Shown: one piece after another, positions 1-4,726 of the stretch | How the letters are laid out: each line of letters starts with the position of its first letter | How positions within the stretch are numbered: position 1 is the stretch's first letter | From: Clostridia bacterium | GTDB taxonomy: Bacteria; Bacillota; Clostridia; Christensenellales; CAG-314 | Assembly (NCBI GenBank): GCA_028710055.1 | Contig: JAQUSX010000056.1 | Location: forward strand, 1 to 5,817 | Direction of reading: 5' to 3' | Length of the DNA stretch: 5,817 nt | Made by a program: the position numbers and the translations under genes | Notes under the pieces: model-generated | The model's input: the letters and a program-made list of their open reading frames with translations, nothing else | What the model was told of the DNA's origin: nothing | Databases searched by the model: none

Positions 1-88
1 CTACACCCGTAACGGGATAATCGAAACTCATGGCGAGTTTGTCGGAAAAAGATTTAAAACCGTATATTTCTATTTTTTTTAAATTCAC
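1..88 (-). CDS. smc: Chromosome partition protein SMC, N-terminal fragment (cut by window edge)
   Basis: Only the first 29 codons are present; the gene continues beyond the left edge. SMC is the ATPase subunit of the bacterial condensin SMC-ScpAB, which organises and segregates the chromosome. The visible start, MNLKKIEIYGFKSFSDKL, has the family's opening beta strand and the near-invariant GFKSF motif (residues 10-14). It is followed by VTGV, the lead-in to the Walker A loop (VGPNGxGKSN), which would lie just outside. The start is GTG at 88-86, the last in-frame candidate before a TAG stop immediately upstream, and it has an AAGGAG ribosome binding site at 105-100. Position downstream of rnc matches the common rnc-smc(-ftsY) order and supports the call. 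The fragment is too short to judge whether the gene is intact. Confidence 0.87.
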   Translation of the reverse strand, partial: MNLKKIEIYGFKSFSDKLAMSFDYPVTGV

Positions 89-248
89 CTATTTGGTCAC
101 TCCTTGTTGTAAATATATCTAAACTAAGCCTTTGGCAATTAATCAAAAGCAATTTTACTGCACTTTTATCGGTACCCAAACGGGTTTAAGCCAATTTTTA
201 CCGCTTTTTTGTCAAAAATTCAACTTTGCGATTCTTTGAATTTAATGG
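89..248 (-). other. rnc-smc intergenic gap with weak promoter-like boxes
   Basis: This 160-bp AT-rich gap separates the rnc stop from the smc start. I see no open reading frame that looks like a gene and no GC-rich hairpin followed by a T run, so transcription from plsX-rnc may continue into smc. A perfect minus-strand -35 box (TTGACA, 215-210) occurs, but the hexamer 17 bases on is GGCTTA, a poor -10. Other boxes (TTGGGT, 16 bases, TAAAAT) are equally weak. A separate smc promoter here is possible but not supported well enough to place. Confidence 0.4.
100..105 (-). promoter_or_regulatory. Ribosome binding site of smc
   Basis: AAGGAG on the minus strand with 11 bases before the GTG codon at 88-86. 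This spacing is a little long, but a TAG stop directly upstream of that GTG excludes an earlier start in the same frame, so the site settles the start. Confidence 0.65.
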
Positions 249-971
249 CTAATTATCTGAAACTTTAAATTGCGCAAAAAACGTTTGTTTATCGTTGGAT
301 TGGAGCATTTTCAAAGATTTTTCAGCGGCTTCCATTTGCGACACAATTTTGCTTCCGCCGCTGCCTTTAGCAAGTTTTTTGCCGTCCAAAACCGCTTGAT
401 AAGTAAAAACGGGGTTATGGTCGGGTCCCGTCTGCGAAATAAAAGCGTATTCAAGCTTTTTCTTGCATTTATGCGCGTATTCCTGTAGGGCGGATTTTGC
501 GTTCAATACGTTCCCTTCCGTCAGGGCTTCCATTAAATCGTCCTCGAGATTGTCTAAGACGAACCGAGTCGCCGCTGCCAATCCGCCGTCCAAATATATG
601 GCGCACAAAACCGCTTCAAAAAGATTCGCGTCTATACGGTTGAACGTCAATATATTAGTATTTCTTTGTGATTGCCCTAGCTGCAAATATTTTGGCAAAC
701 CCAAGTCGTTGGCGGCTTGTGAAAGCGAGTTAGTCGATACCGTCATTGCTTTAGCTTGAGAGTATTCCCCTTCGTTTTTGCTTCGATAATGATCGAATAA
801 ATATTTTGAGACTATAAGTCCCAAAACGGCGTCGCCCAAAAACTCCATTTGCTCGTTGCTTCTTATGCGTTTTTCATTCGCGTAAGAAGAATGAGTAAAA
901 GCTTCTACAAGCAGATTTTTATCTTTAAAAACATATTTTAGCTTTTTTTCAATCGCGTTAATCGGTAACAT
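249..971 (-). CDS. rnc: Ribonuclease III
   Basis: Encodes a 240-residue RNase III, the normal bacterial size. The enzyme cleaves double-stranded RNA in rRNA processing and mRNA turnover, using two Mg2+ per active site in a cytoplasmic homodimer. The catalytic domain occupies about residues 5-150, with signature NEQMEFLGDAVLG at 39-51. By family alignment the acidic residues are E40, E43, D47, E67 and E119. The remaining metal-ligand position, three residues before E119 and normally Asp, is Asn116, although Asp114 lies nearby. A double-stranded RNA-binding domain spans about 156-225, with KSALQEY at 159-165 and GPDHNPVF at 182-189. Its usual Ser-Lys-Lys in the last helix is Ser-Lys-Ile (207-209). 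The ATG overlaps the end of plsX by 14 bases and follows an AAGGTGG ribosome binding site (981-975) inside plsX, so translation is probably coupled. The stop is TAG. Confidence 0.96.
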   Translation of the reverse strand: MLPINAIEKKLKYVFKDKNLLVEAFTHSSYANEKRIRSNEQMEFLGDAVLGLIVSKYLFDHYRSKNEGEYSQAKAMTVSTNSLSQAANDLGLPKYLQLGQSQRNTNILTFNRIDANLFEAVLCAIYLDGGLAAATRFVLDNLEDDLMEALTEGNVLNAKSALQEYAHKCKKKLEYAFISQTGPDHNPVFTYQAVLDGKKLAKGSGGSKIVSQMEAAEKSLKMLQSNDKQTFFAQFKVSDN

Positions 972-1971
972 TAACCACCTTCAAGTTTTTTTTGATATTT
1001 TCAATAAGTTTTGCCTGATGCATTTCGATTACTTGATTTATAGCGCCGCAAATGGATTCGGCTTTGCTGCTTCCGTGAGCTTTTATCACTATTTTTTCTG
1101 TGCCGATAAGCGGAGCGCCGCCTTTTTTATTGTAATCCATCGTATTTTTGAGGTTTTTAAAGGTCTTTTTCATAAATAACGAACCAAAAACGCTAAACGG
1201 ATCGGATTTTATGCTCTTTTTGAGAGTTTTTAGTATCATTATCGCCGTGCCTTCGATGGATTTTAACGCGATATTGCCGTAGAAACCGTCGGTTACCACT
1301 ACGTCGTATTCGCCCGACAAAATATCTCTCGCTTCCATATTTCCGATAAAATTAAGGTCGGTTTCTTCTTTTAAAAGTCCGAACGTTTCTTTCGTCAGCT
1401 CGTTGCCTTTTTTGTCTTCGGTGCCGTTCGACAAAAGACCGATTTTGGGCGATTTTACGCCTTTTACGCATTTCATATACGCCGCTCCCATATGAGCGAA
1501 CTGAACGAGCATTTGCGGCTTGCAGTCGACGTTAGCGCCGCAATCGACAATCAAAACTTCTTTGTCCTGCAAAGTGGGTAAAAGCGGAGCCAAAGCGGGA
1601 CGCATAATGCCTTTTATTCTGCCGACTTTTAAAAACGCTCCCGTAAGTACCGCTCCCGTGCTGCCCGCGGAAACAATACCAGCGCATTCGGGATCTTCTT
1701 TCAATCTAGTAAATCCCGCTACCAAAGACGAATTTTTCTTGTTGCGAATAGCCTCGGTGGGAACGTCCTCGTTAGTGATAACTTCGGGCGCGTGCAAAAT
1801 TTCGACTCGTGAAGGGTCGAAATCATAATCGTGTATTTTTTGTTTAATAATAAATTCGTCGCCGCATAAAACGACGGATAAATTTATATTCTGCTCTAAA
1901 GCTTTTTTACAACCTAAAAGAATTTCATCTGGGGCGTTATCCCCGCCAAAAACGTCAATAACAACTTTCAT
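958..1971 (-). CDS. plsX: Phosphate acyltransferase PlsX (acyl-ACP:phosphate transacylase)
   Basis: Encodes 337 residues, close to the family's usual 330-345. PlsX is a peripheral membrane enzyme that converts acyl-ACP plus phosphate to acyl-phosphate, the acyl donor for PlsY in the first step of phosphatidic acid synthesis. Conserved blocks appear in order: FGGDNAP at 8-14, HAPEVI at 60-65, SAGSTGA at 101-107, GRIKGIMRPALAPLLPT at 117-133, CGANVDCKP at 144-152, GTEDKKGNELTKE at 183-195, NFIGNMEARDIL at 207-218, VVVTDGFYGNIALKSIEGT at 224-242, GGAPLIG at 284-290 and KAHGSS at 297-302. The ATG is at the family's start and follows AAAAGG at 1985-1980, 8 bases away. It is transcribed from its own promoter at 2032-2004 and overlaps rnc by 14 bases. 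The fabD, fabG and acpP genes that often sit between plsX and rnc in Bacillota are absent here. Confidence 0.97.
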   Translation of the reverse strand: MKVVIDVFGGDNAPDEILLGCKKALEQNINLSVVLCGDEFIIKQKIHDYDFDPSRVEILHAPEVITNEDVPTEAIRNKKNSSLVAGFTRLKEDPECAGIVSAGSTGAVLTGAFLKVGRIKGIMRPALAPLLPTLQDKEVLIVDCGANVDCKPQMLVQFAHMGAAYMKCVKGVKSPKIGLLSNGTEDKKGNELTKETFGLLKEETDLNFIGNMEARDILSGEYDVVVTDGFYGNIALKSIEGTAIMILKTLKKSIKSDPFSVFGSLFMKKTFKNLKNTMDYNKKGGAPLIGTEKIVIKAHGSSKAESICGAINQVIEMHQAKLIENIKKNLKVVNVTD

Positions 1972-2003
1972 AAATAATACCTTTTAAAAAAATAATTTTT
2001 CTC

Positions 2004-2032
2004 ATTATAACCCTTTTTATTCCTAGGGGCAA
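2004..2032 (-). promoter_or_regulatory. Promoter of plsX-rnc
   Basis: On the minus strand, a -35 box TTGCCC (2032-2027, four of six consensus bases), a spacer of exactly 17 bases and a perfect -10 box TATAAT (2009-2004). It lies downstream of the rpmF terminator and about 33 bases before the plsX ATG. The expected start near 1997 leaves a short leader that contains the ribosome binding site. The spacer contains the palindrome CCTAGG (2022-2027), a possible operator core, although I recognise no known operator there. Confidence 0.75.
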
Positions 2033-2055
2033 TACTTTTCCGTTAAAAAGCAGTC

Positions 2056-2085
2056 TGTTTCACAAAAAATGATAATGTTTCACAA
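2056..2085. repeat. Two direct repeats of TGTTTCACAA, 20-bp period
   Basis: The 10-mer TGTTTCACAA (plus strand) occurs at 2056-2065 and again at 2076-2085, exactly two helical turns apart, with similarity continuing a few bases further. The repeats lie between the rpmF terminator and the plsX -35 box, with the inner copy 23 bp upstream of the -35. TGTTTCAC is identical to one half of the palindromic ParB site parS, but here the halves are direct rather than inverted. They could be an activator or repressor site for plsX. The function is unknown. Confidence 0.6.
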
Positions 2086-2086
2086 T

Positions 2087-2117
2087 AAAAAACGGACCGC
2101 GTGATTTTGGCGGTCCG
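2087..2117 (-). terminator. Rho-independent terminator after rpmF
   Basis: On the minus strand a perfect 8-bp GC-rich stem, CGGACCGC (2117-2110) pairing with GCGGTCCG (2100-2093), closes a 9-base loop. It is followed at once by six T residues (2092-2087). It starts 21 bases after the rpmF stop codon. The plus strand lacks a T run after the stem, so it acts only for minus-strand transcripts. It separates rpmF from plsX transcriptionally. Confidence 0.9.
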
Positions 2118-2138
2118 CTCAAAAATTTTGTAGCGAAA

Positions 2139-2330
2139 TTATTTTTTGTCGTCAGCTGTCTGCTTTACTATTTCTTTGTGGTCATAGTATCCGCAATTTC
2201 CGCATACTCTGTGAGAAAGTTTAAGCTCGTGACATTGCGGGCATTCCGCCAATCCGGGAACAGCCGCTTTCCAGTTTGCCGCTCTCTTATGTTTTCTCTG
2301 TTTTGAAACTTTTCGTTTTGGTACTGCCAT
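2139..2330 (-). CDS. rpmF: 50S ribosomal protein L32 (bL32), zinc-binding form
   Basis: Encodes 63 residues, the usual length for L32, a small basic protein of the large ribosomal subunit. The N-terminus [17 protein letters not shown] is the classic family start, rich in Lys and Arg for rRNA contact. A zinc ribbon is formed by Cys30-x2-Cys33 and Cys43-x2-Cys46. All four cysteines are present, so this is the zinc-dependent form, not the cysteine-free paralogue expressed under zinc starvation. The ATG follows a strong GGGGGTG ribosome binding site (2344-2338) with 7 bases of spacing. The gene has its own consensus promoter and its own terminator, so it can be transcribed alone, although reading through from ackA is also possible. 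In related genomes rpmF usually follows a DUF177 gene (yceD), which is missing here. Confidence 0.97.
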   Translation of the reverse strand: MAVPKRKVSKQRKHKRAANWKAAVPGLAECPQCHELKLSHRVCGNCGYYDHKEIVKQTADDKK

Positions 2331-2373
2331 CTATATGCACCCCCATTTGGCTTGATTAATTTACACGTTGATA

Positions 2374-2402
2374 ATTATACCGAGTAGATAACGTTTTGTC
2401 AA
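2374..2402 (-). promoter_or_regulatory. Consensus housekeeping promoter of rpmF
   Basis: On the minus strand a perfect -35 TTGACA (2402-2397), exactly 17 bases, then a perfect -10 TATAAT (2379-2374). All twelve consensus bases match the vegetative sigma (SigA/sigma-70). Expected transcription start is near 2367, giving a leader of about 36 bases to the rpmF ATG. It lies in the 91-bp gap after ackA, where I see no intrinsic terminator. Strong expression fits a ribosomal protein. Confidence 0.92.
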
Positions 2403-2421
2403 ACATTTTACCTAAAACAAT

Positions 2422-3621
2422 TTAGATTTTAGCCACTCTTTTCGTTTCGGTAGCTATTACAAGCTCTTCGTTTGTGGGTATAACCAGAACTCTTACTTTG
2501 CTTGTGTCTTTTGACAAATCAACGATTTTGCCTCTCGGGCAGTTTTCGTTTTTGTTTTCGTCCAGTTCGACGCCGAGATATTGCATATCCTTGCACGCCT
2601 CGCCTCTTACGTACGGTGTGTTTTCGCCAACGCCCGCGGTAAATACGATAACGTCGCAGCCGTTCATAACAGCGGAATATTCGCCGATAAACTTTTTAAC
2701 TCTGTAAGCGAAAATATCAACCGCGCGTTTATTGCTGGGGTTATTCAAAGCGCCGTCGCACGTCAGGTCTCTAAAATCGCTGCTGTTGCCCGAAAGACCG
2801 AGCATACCGCATTCTTTATTGAGATGTTTAAGTACTTCGTGAACGTCCTTGCCCGTTTTTTGCATCAAAAATTCCACAATAGCGGGGTCAAGCGAGCCCG
2901 AACGGGTACCCATAGGCAAACCGTCAAGAGGTGTGAATCCCATAGATGTTTCAACGCTTTTGCCTTTATTTACAGCGGTAATAGAACTGCCGTTGCCAAG
3001 GTGGCAAGTGATGATTTTGAGCTCTTCAATAGGCTTATTAAGATATTTTGCCGCTTGATTAGCCACGAACATATGGCTTGTACCGTGAAAACCGTATTTA
3101 CGAATGCGGTAGTTTTTGTAATCAGAATAAGCAAGACCGTATAGATAAGCTTTTTCGGGCATTGTAGCGTGAAAAGCCGTGTCAAAAACAGCTACCATAG
3201 GAGTACGGGGCATTATCGCCTGACAAGCTTCTATTCCCATAATGTTAGCGGGGTTATGAAGCGGAGCAAGCTCGCTGTTTACGCGCAGGCAATCCAGTAC
3301 TTTTTCATCGATAATAACGGAAGTGTTAAAGTCTTCCGCGCCGTGAACCACGCGGTGTCCTACCGCTGTAATCTCGTCCATTGATTTAATTACGCCGCAT
3401 TCATTCGATACCAAAGCGTCCAAAACCATTTTTATAGCGACTTTGTGATTGGGCATATCCTGCTTAAAAACGTATTCTTTGCCGTGAGCTTTGTGAGTTA
3501 AAAATGAGCCGTTAATGGCTATGCGTTCGCATAGACCTTTTGCGATAACTTCTTCATTTGACATATCTATAAGTTGATATTTTAGTGAAGAACTTCCTGC
3601 ATTGATAACTAGTATTTTCAT
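2422..3621 (-). CDS. ackA: Acetate kinase
   Basis: Encodes 399 residues, the standard length. AckA catalyses acetyl-phosphate + ADP to acetate + ATP, the substrate-level phosphorylation step of acetate fermentation, and runs in reverse for acetate uptake. It is a cytoplasmic dimer of the ASKHA fold. The N-terminal loop is [17 protein letters not shown] with Asn7. Then come GHRVVHG at 88-94 (Arg90), PLHNPANI at 120-127 (His122), [10 protein letters not shown] at 146-155 (Asp147), YGFHGTSH at 176-183 (His179), CHLGNGSS at 206-213, [20 protein letters not shown] at 227-246 (Arg240), FTAGVGEN at 327-334 and PTNEELVIA at 382-390. These residues correspond to the catalytic set known from Methanosarcina thermophila Ack, so it should be active. 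The ATG follows TAGGAG with good spacing and starts 18 bases after the pta stop, so the two genes form an operon. Confidence 0.98.
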   Translation of the reverse strand: MKILVINAGSSSLKYQLIDMSNEEVIAKGLCERIAINGSFLTHKAHGKEYVFKQDMPNHKVAIKMVLDALVSNECGVIKSMDEITAVGHRVVHGAEDFNTSVIIDEKVLDCLRVNSELAPLHNPANIMGIEACQAIMPRTPMVAVFDTAFHATMPEKAYLYGLAYSDYKNYRIRKYGFHGTSHMFVANQAAKYLNKPIEELKIITCHLGNGSSITAVNKGKSVETSMGFTPLDGLPMGTRSGSLDPAIVEFLMQKTGKDVHEVLKHLNKECGMLGLSGNSSDFRDLTCDGALNNPSNKRAVDIFAYRVKKFIGEYSAVMNGCDVIVFTAGVGENTPYVRGEACKDMQYLGVELDENKNENCPRGKIVDLSKDTSKVRVLVIPTNEELVIATETKRVAKI

Positions 3622-3639
3622 TTATATCTCCTAAAAAAT

Positions 3640-4623
3640 TTATTCCATAGATTGTACTGCCGTCATAGCGACTACGCCTACGATATCGTCAGCTACACAA
3701 CCGCGGGATAAGTCGTTTACGGGCTTTGCCATACCTTGGCATATAGGACCGTAAGCTTTGTAGTTACCAAGACGCTGAGCGATTTTGTATCCGATATTGC
3801 CTGCGTTAAGGTCGGGGAAAATAAATACGTTGGCTTGTCCCGCAACAGGGCTGCCGGGGCATTTAAGTTTGCCGACTTCGGGAACGACAGCGGCGTCAAA
3901 CTGAATTTCGCCGTCTACGGTTATTTCGGGAGCGCGTTCTTTTACTATACGGGTAGCTTCCGCAACGACTGTAACGTCGTCGTGTTTTGCGCTGCCTTTT
4001 GTGGAGAATGAAAGCATAGCGATTTTCGGATCAACTCCCAAAAACTGCTTAGCCGATAAATCGGAGCAAACTGCAAAGTCCGCAAGTTCTTCGCTTGTAG
4101 GAACGGGAGTAACTGCGCAGTCAGCAAACAAAAGTTTTGGATATTTTGTGTTGTCGGGATTATACATAATGAAAAAGCCCGAAACAGCTTTAATACCGGG
4201 GCGGGTTTTAATGATTTGGAGAGCGGGACGAAGAAGTTCGCTTGTCGCGTGGCAAGCTCCCCCTACCATACCGTCGGCTTCGCCCATTTTAACCATCATA
4301 ACGCCGTAATACATTTCGTCTTGAACAGTCGTTCTTGCTTGTTCAATAGTCATACCTTTGGCTTTTCTAAGCTCGTACAAAAAATTAGCGTATTCTTCAA
4401 GCTTTTCACTTGTTTTAGGATTGATGATTTTTACGTTAGGCAAACCGTTTTTGCTCATAGCGCGAACCTTTTGTTCATCGCCCAAAATGATGATTTTTGC
4501 GAATCCGTCAGTTGAAATCATCTCGGCTGCGTCGATAACTCTTTGGTCGTGACCTTCGGGTAAAACGATTGTCTTTTGAAACTTTCTTACTTTTTCTTTG
4601 TAAGATTCAATTAACTGTGACAT
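3640..4623 (-). CDS. pta: Phosphate acetyltransferase (phosphotransacetylase)
   Basis: Encodes 327 residues, the short form common in Bacillota, without the N-terminal regulatory domains of the roughly 700-residue enterobacterial enzyme. Pta converts acetyl-CoA + phosphate to acetyl-phosphate + CoA, feeding AckA. Visible blocks are IVLPEGHDQRVIDAA at 19-33, GEADGMVGGACHATSELLRP at 114-133, FADCAVTPVPTSEELADFA at 167-185, PGSPVAGQANVFIFPDLNAG at 256-275 and KPVNDLSRGCVADDIVG at 300-316. Ser306, Arg307 and Asp313 match the active-site Ser309, Arg310 and Asp316 of the M. thermophila enzyme. The ATG at 4623 is chosen because a perfect AAGGAGG site precedes it by 4 bases and the protein then begins like its family. 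An in-frame ATG at 4698 would add 25 unlikely residues and run through promoter sequence. It is the first gene of the pta-ackA operon, divergent from tmcAL. Confidence 0.97.
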   Translation of the reverse strand: MSQLIESYKEKVRKFQKTIVLPEGHDQRVIDAAEMISTDGFAKIIILGDEQKVRAMSKNGLPNVKIINPKTSEKLEEYANFLYELRKAKGMTIEQARTTVQDEMYYGVMMVKMGEADGMVGGACHATSELLRPALQIIKTRPGIKAVSGFFIMYNPDNTKYPKLLFADCAVTPVPTSEELADFAVCSDLSAKQFLGVDPKIAMLSFSTKGSAKHDDVTVVAEATRIVKERAPEITVDGEIQFDAAVVPEVGKLKCPGSPVAGQANVFIFPDLNAGNIGYKIAQRLGNYKAYGPICQGMAKPVNDLSRGCVADDIVGVVAMTAVQSME

Positions 4624-4627
4624 TGTT

Positions 4628-4634
4628 CCTCCTT
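4628..4634 (-). promoter_or_regulatory. Ribosome binding site of pta, fixes its start
   Basis: AAGGAGG on the minus strand, fully complementary to the 16S rRNA tail, 4 bases before the ATG at 4623. It decides for the 327-residue protein over a longer reading from 4698, which has no comparable site. Confidence 0.9.
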
Positions 4635-4645
4635 GTGAGAAAAAA

Positions 4646-4674
4646 TTGATATTCTCCGATTTTTGTGATATTAT
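4646..4674 (+). promoter_or_regulatory. Probable promoter of tmcAL
   Basis: A -35 box TTGATA (4646-4651, five of six), a 17-base spacer and a -10 box TATTAT (4669-4674, five of six), preceded by TGA at 4666-4668, which makes an extended -10. Predicted start is near 4681, giving a leader of about 46 bases before the TTG codon at 4727. A perfect TATAAT at 4679-4684 lies just downstream but lacks a reasonable -35 at 16-18 bases. Confidence 0.65.
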
Positions 4675-4685
4675 TTGATATAATA
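4669..4685. repeat. Inverted repeat in the divergent promoter region
   Basis: TATTAT (4669-4674) and ATAATA (4680-4685) form a 6-bp inverted repeat around TTGAT. It coincides with the -10 region of the tmcAL promoter and lies among the candidate pta promoter boxes. In such AT-rich DNA this may be chance. If real, it is a site where one regulator could affect both directions. Confidence 0.35.
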
Positions 4686-4715
4686 AAATATACAACAAAT
4701 AAAATTAAAAGTAAA
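4670..4715 (-). promoter_or_regulatory. Candidate pta-ackA promoters (two alternatives)
   Basis: Two minus-strand box pairs, each with a 17-base spacer, fit a pta promoter. The first is TTTACT (4715-4710) with TATATT (4692-4687). The second is TTGTTG (4698-4693) with AATAAT (4675-4670). Neither is clearly better, and both overlap the opposing tmcAL promoter. The 103-bp divergent gap must hold the pta promoter because no minus-strand gene lies upstream in the window. Confidence 0.4.
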
Positions 4716-4718
4716 GGA
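4713..4718 (+). promoter_or_regulatory. Ribosome binding site of tmcAL supporting a TTG start
   Basis: AAAGGA at 4713-4718 lies 8 bases before the TTG codon at 4727. A second AAAAGG (4718-4723) is only 3 bases away and probably too close. Together with the protein's family N-terminus this supports initiation at TTG rather than at an internal ATG. Confidence 0.65.
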
Positions 4719-4726
4719 AAAGGACT

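Noticed and set aside
29..31. smc start at the internal ATG
   Set aside because: It would remove the conserved GFKSF segment. The upstream GTG retains it and has an AAGGAG site.
158..193. Terminator between rnc and smc
   Set aside because: The best hairpin there (ACCC-GTTT-GGGT) has only four base pairs and no T run behind it on the minus strand.
1520..1828. 102-codon plus-strand frame opposite plsX
   Set aside because: It lies entirely within conserved plsX sequence, has no convincing ribosome binding site and no recognisable protein features.
2056..2085. A true parS (ParB-binding) site
   Set aside because: parS is an inverted repeat of TGTTTCAC. Here both copies point the same way and are 20 bp apart, so the full palindrome is absent.
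2374..2421. Intrinsic terminator after ackA
   Set aside because: Only weak AT-rich pairings (TTTTA/TAAAA, and ACGTT/AACGT across the promoter) are present, with no GC-rich stem followed by T residues.
2581..3144. 187-codon open frame on the plus strand inside ackA
   Set aside because: It is antisense to a fully conserved acetate kinase, its translation resembles no protein I know, and such frames are expected opposite GC-biased codons.
4624..4698. Longer pta reading from an in-frame ATG at 4698 (25 extra residues)
   Set aside because: The extension has no family counterpart, crosses the divergent promoters, and lacks a ribosome binding site, whereas the ATG at 4623 has a perfect AAGGAGG.
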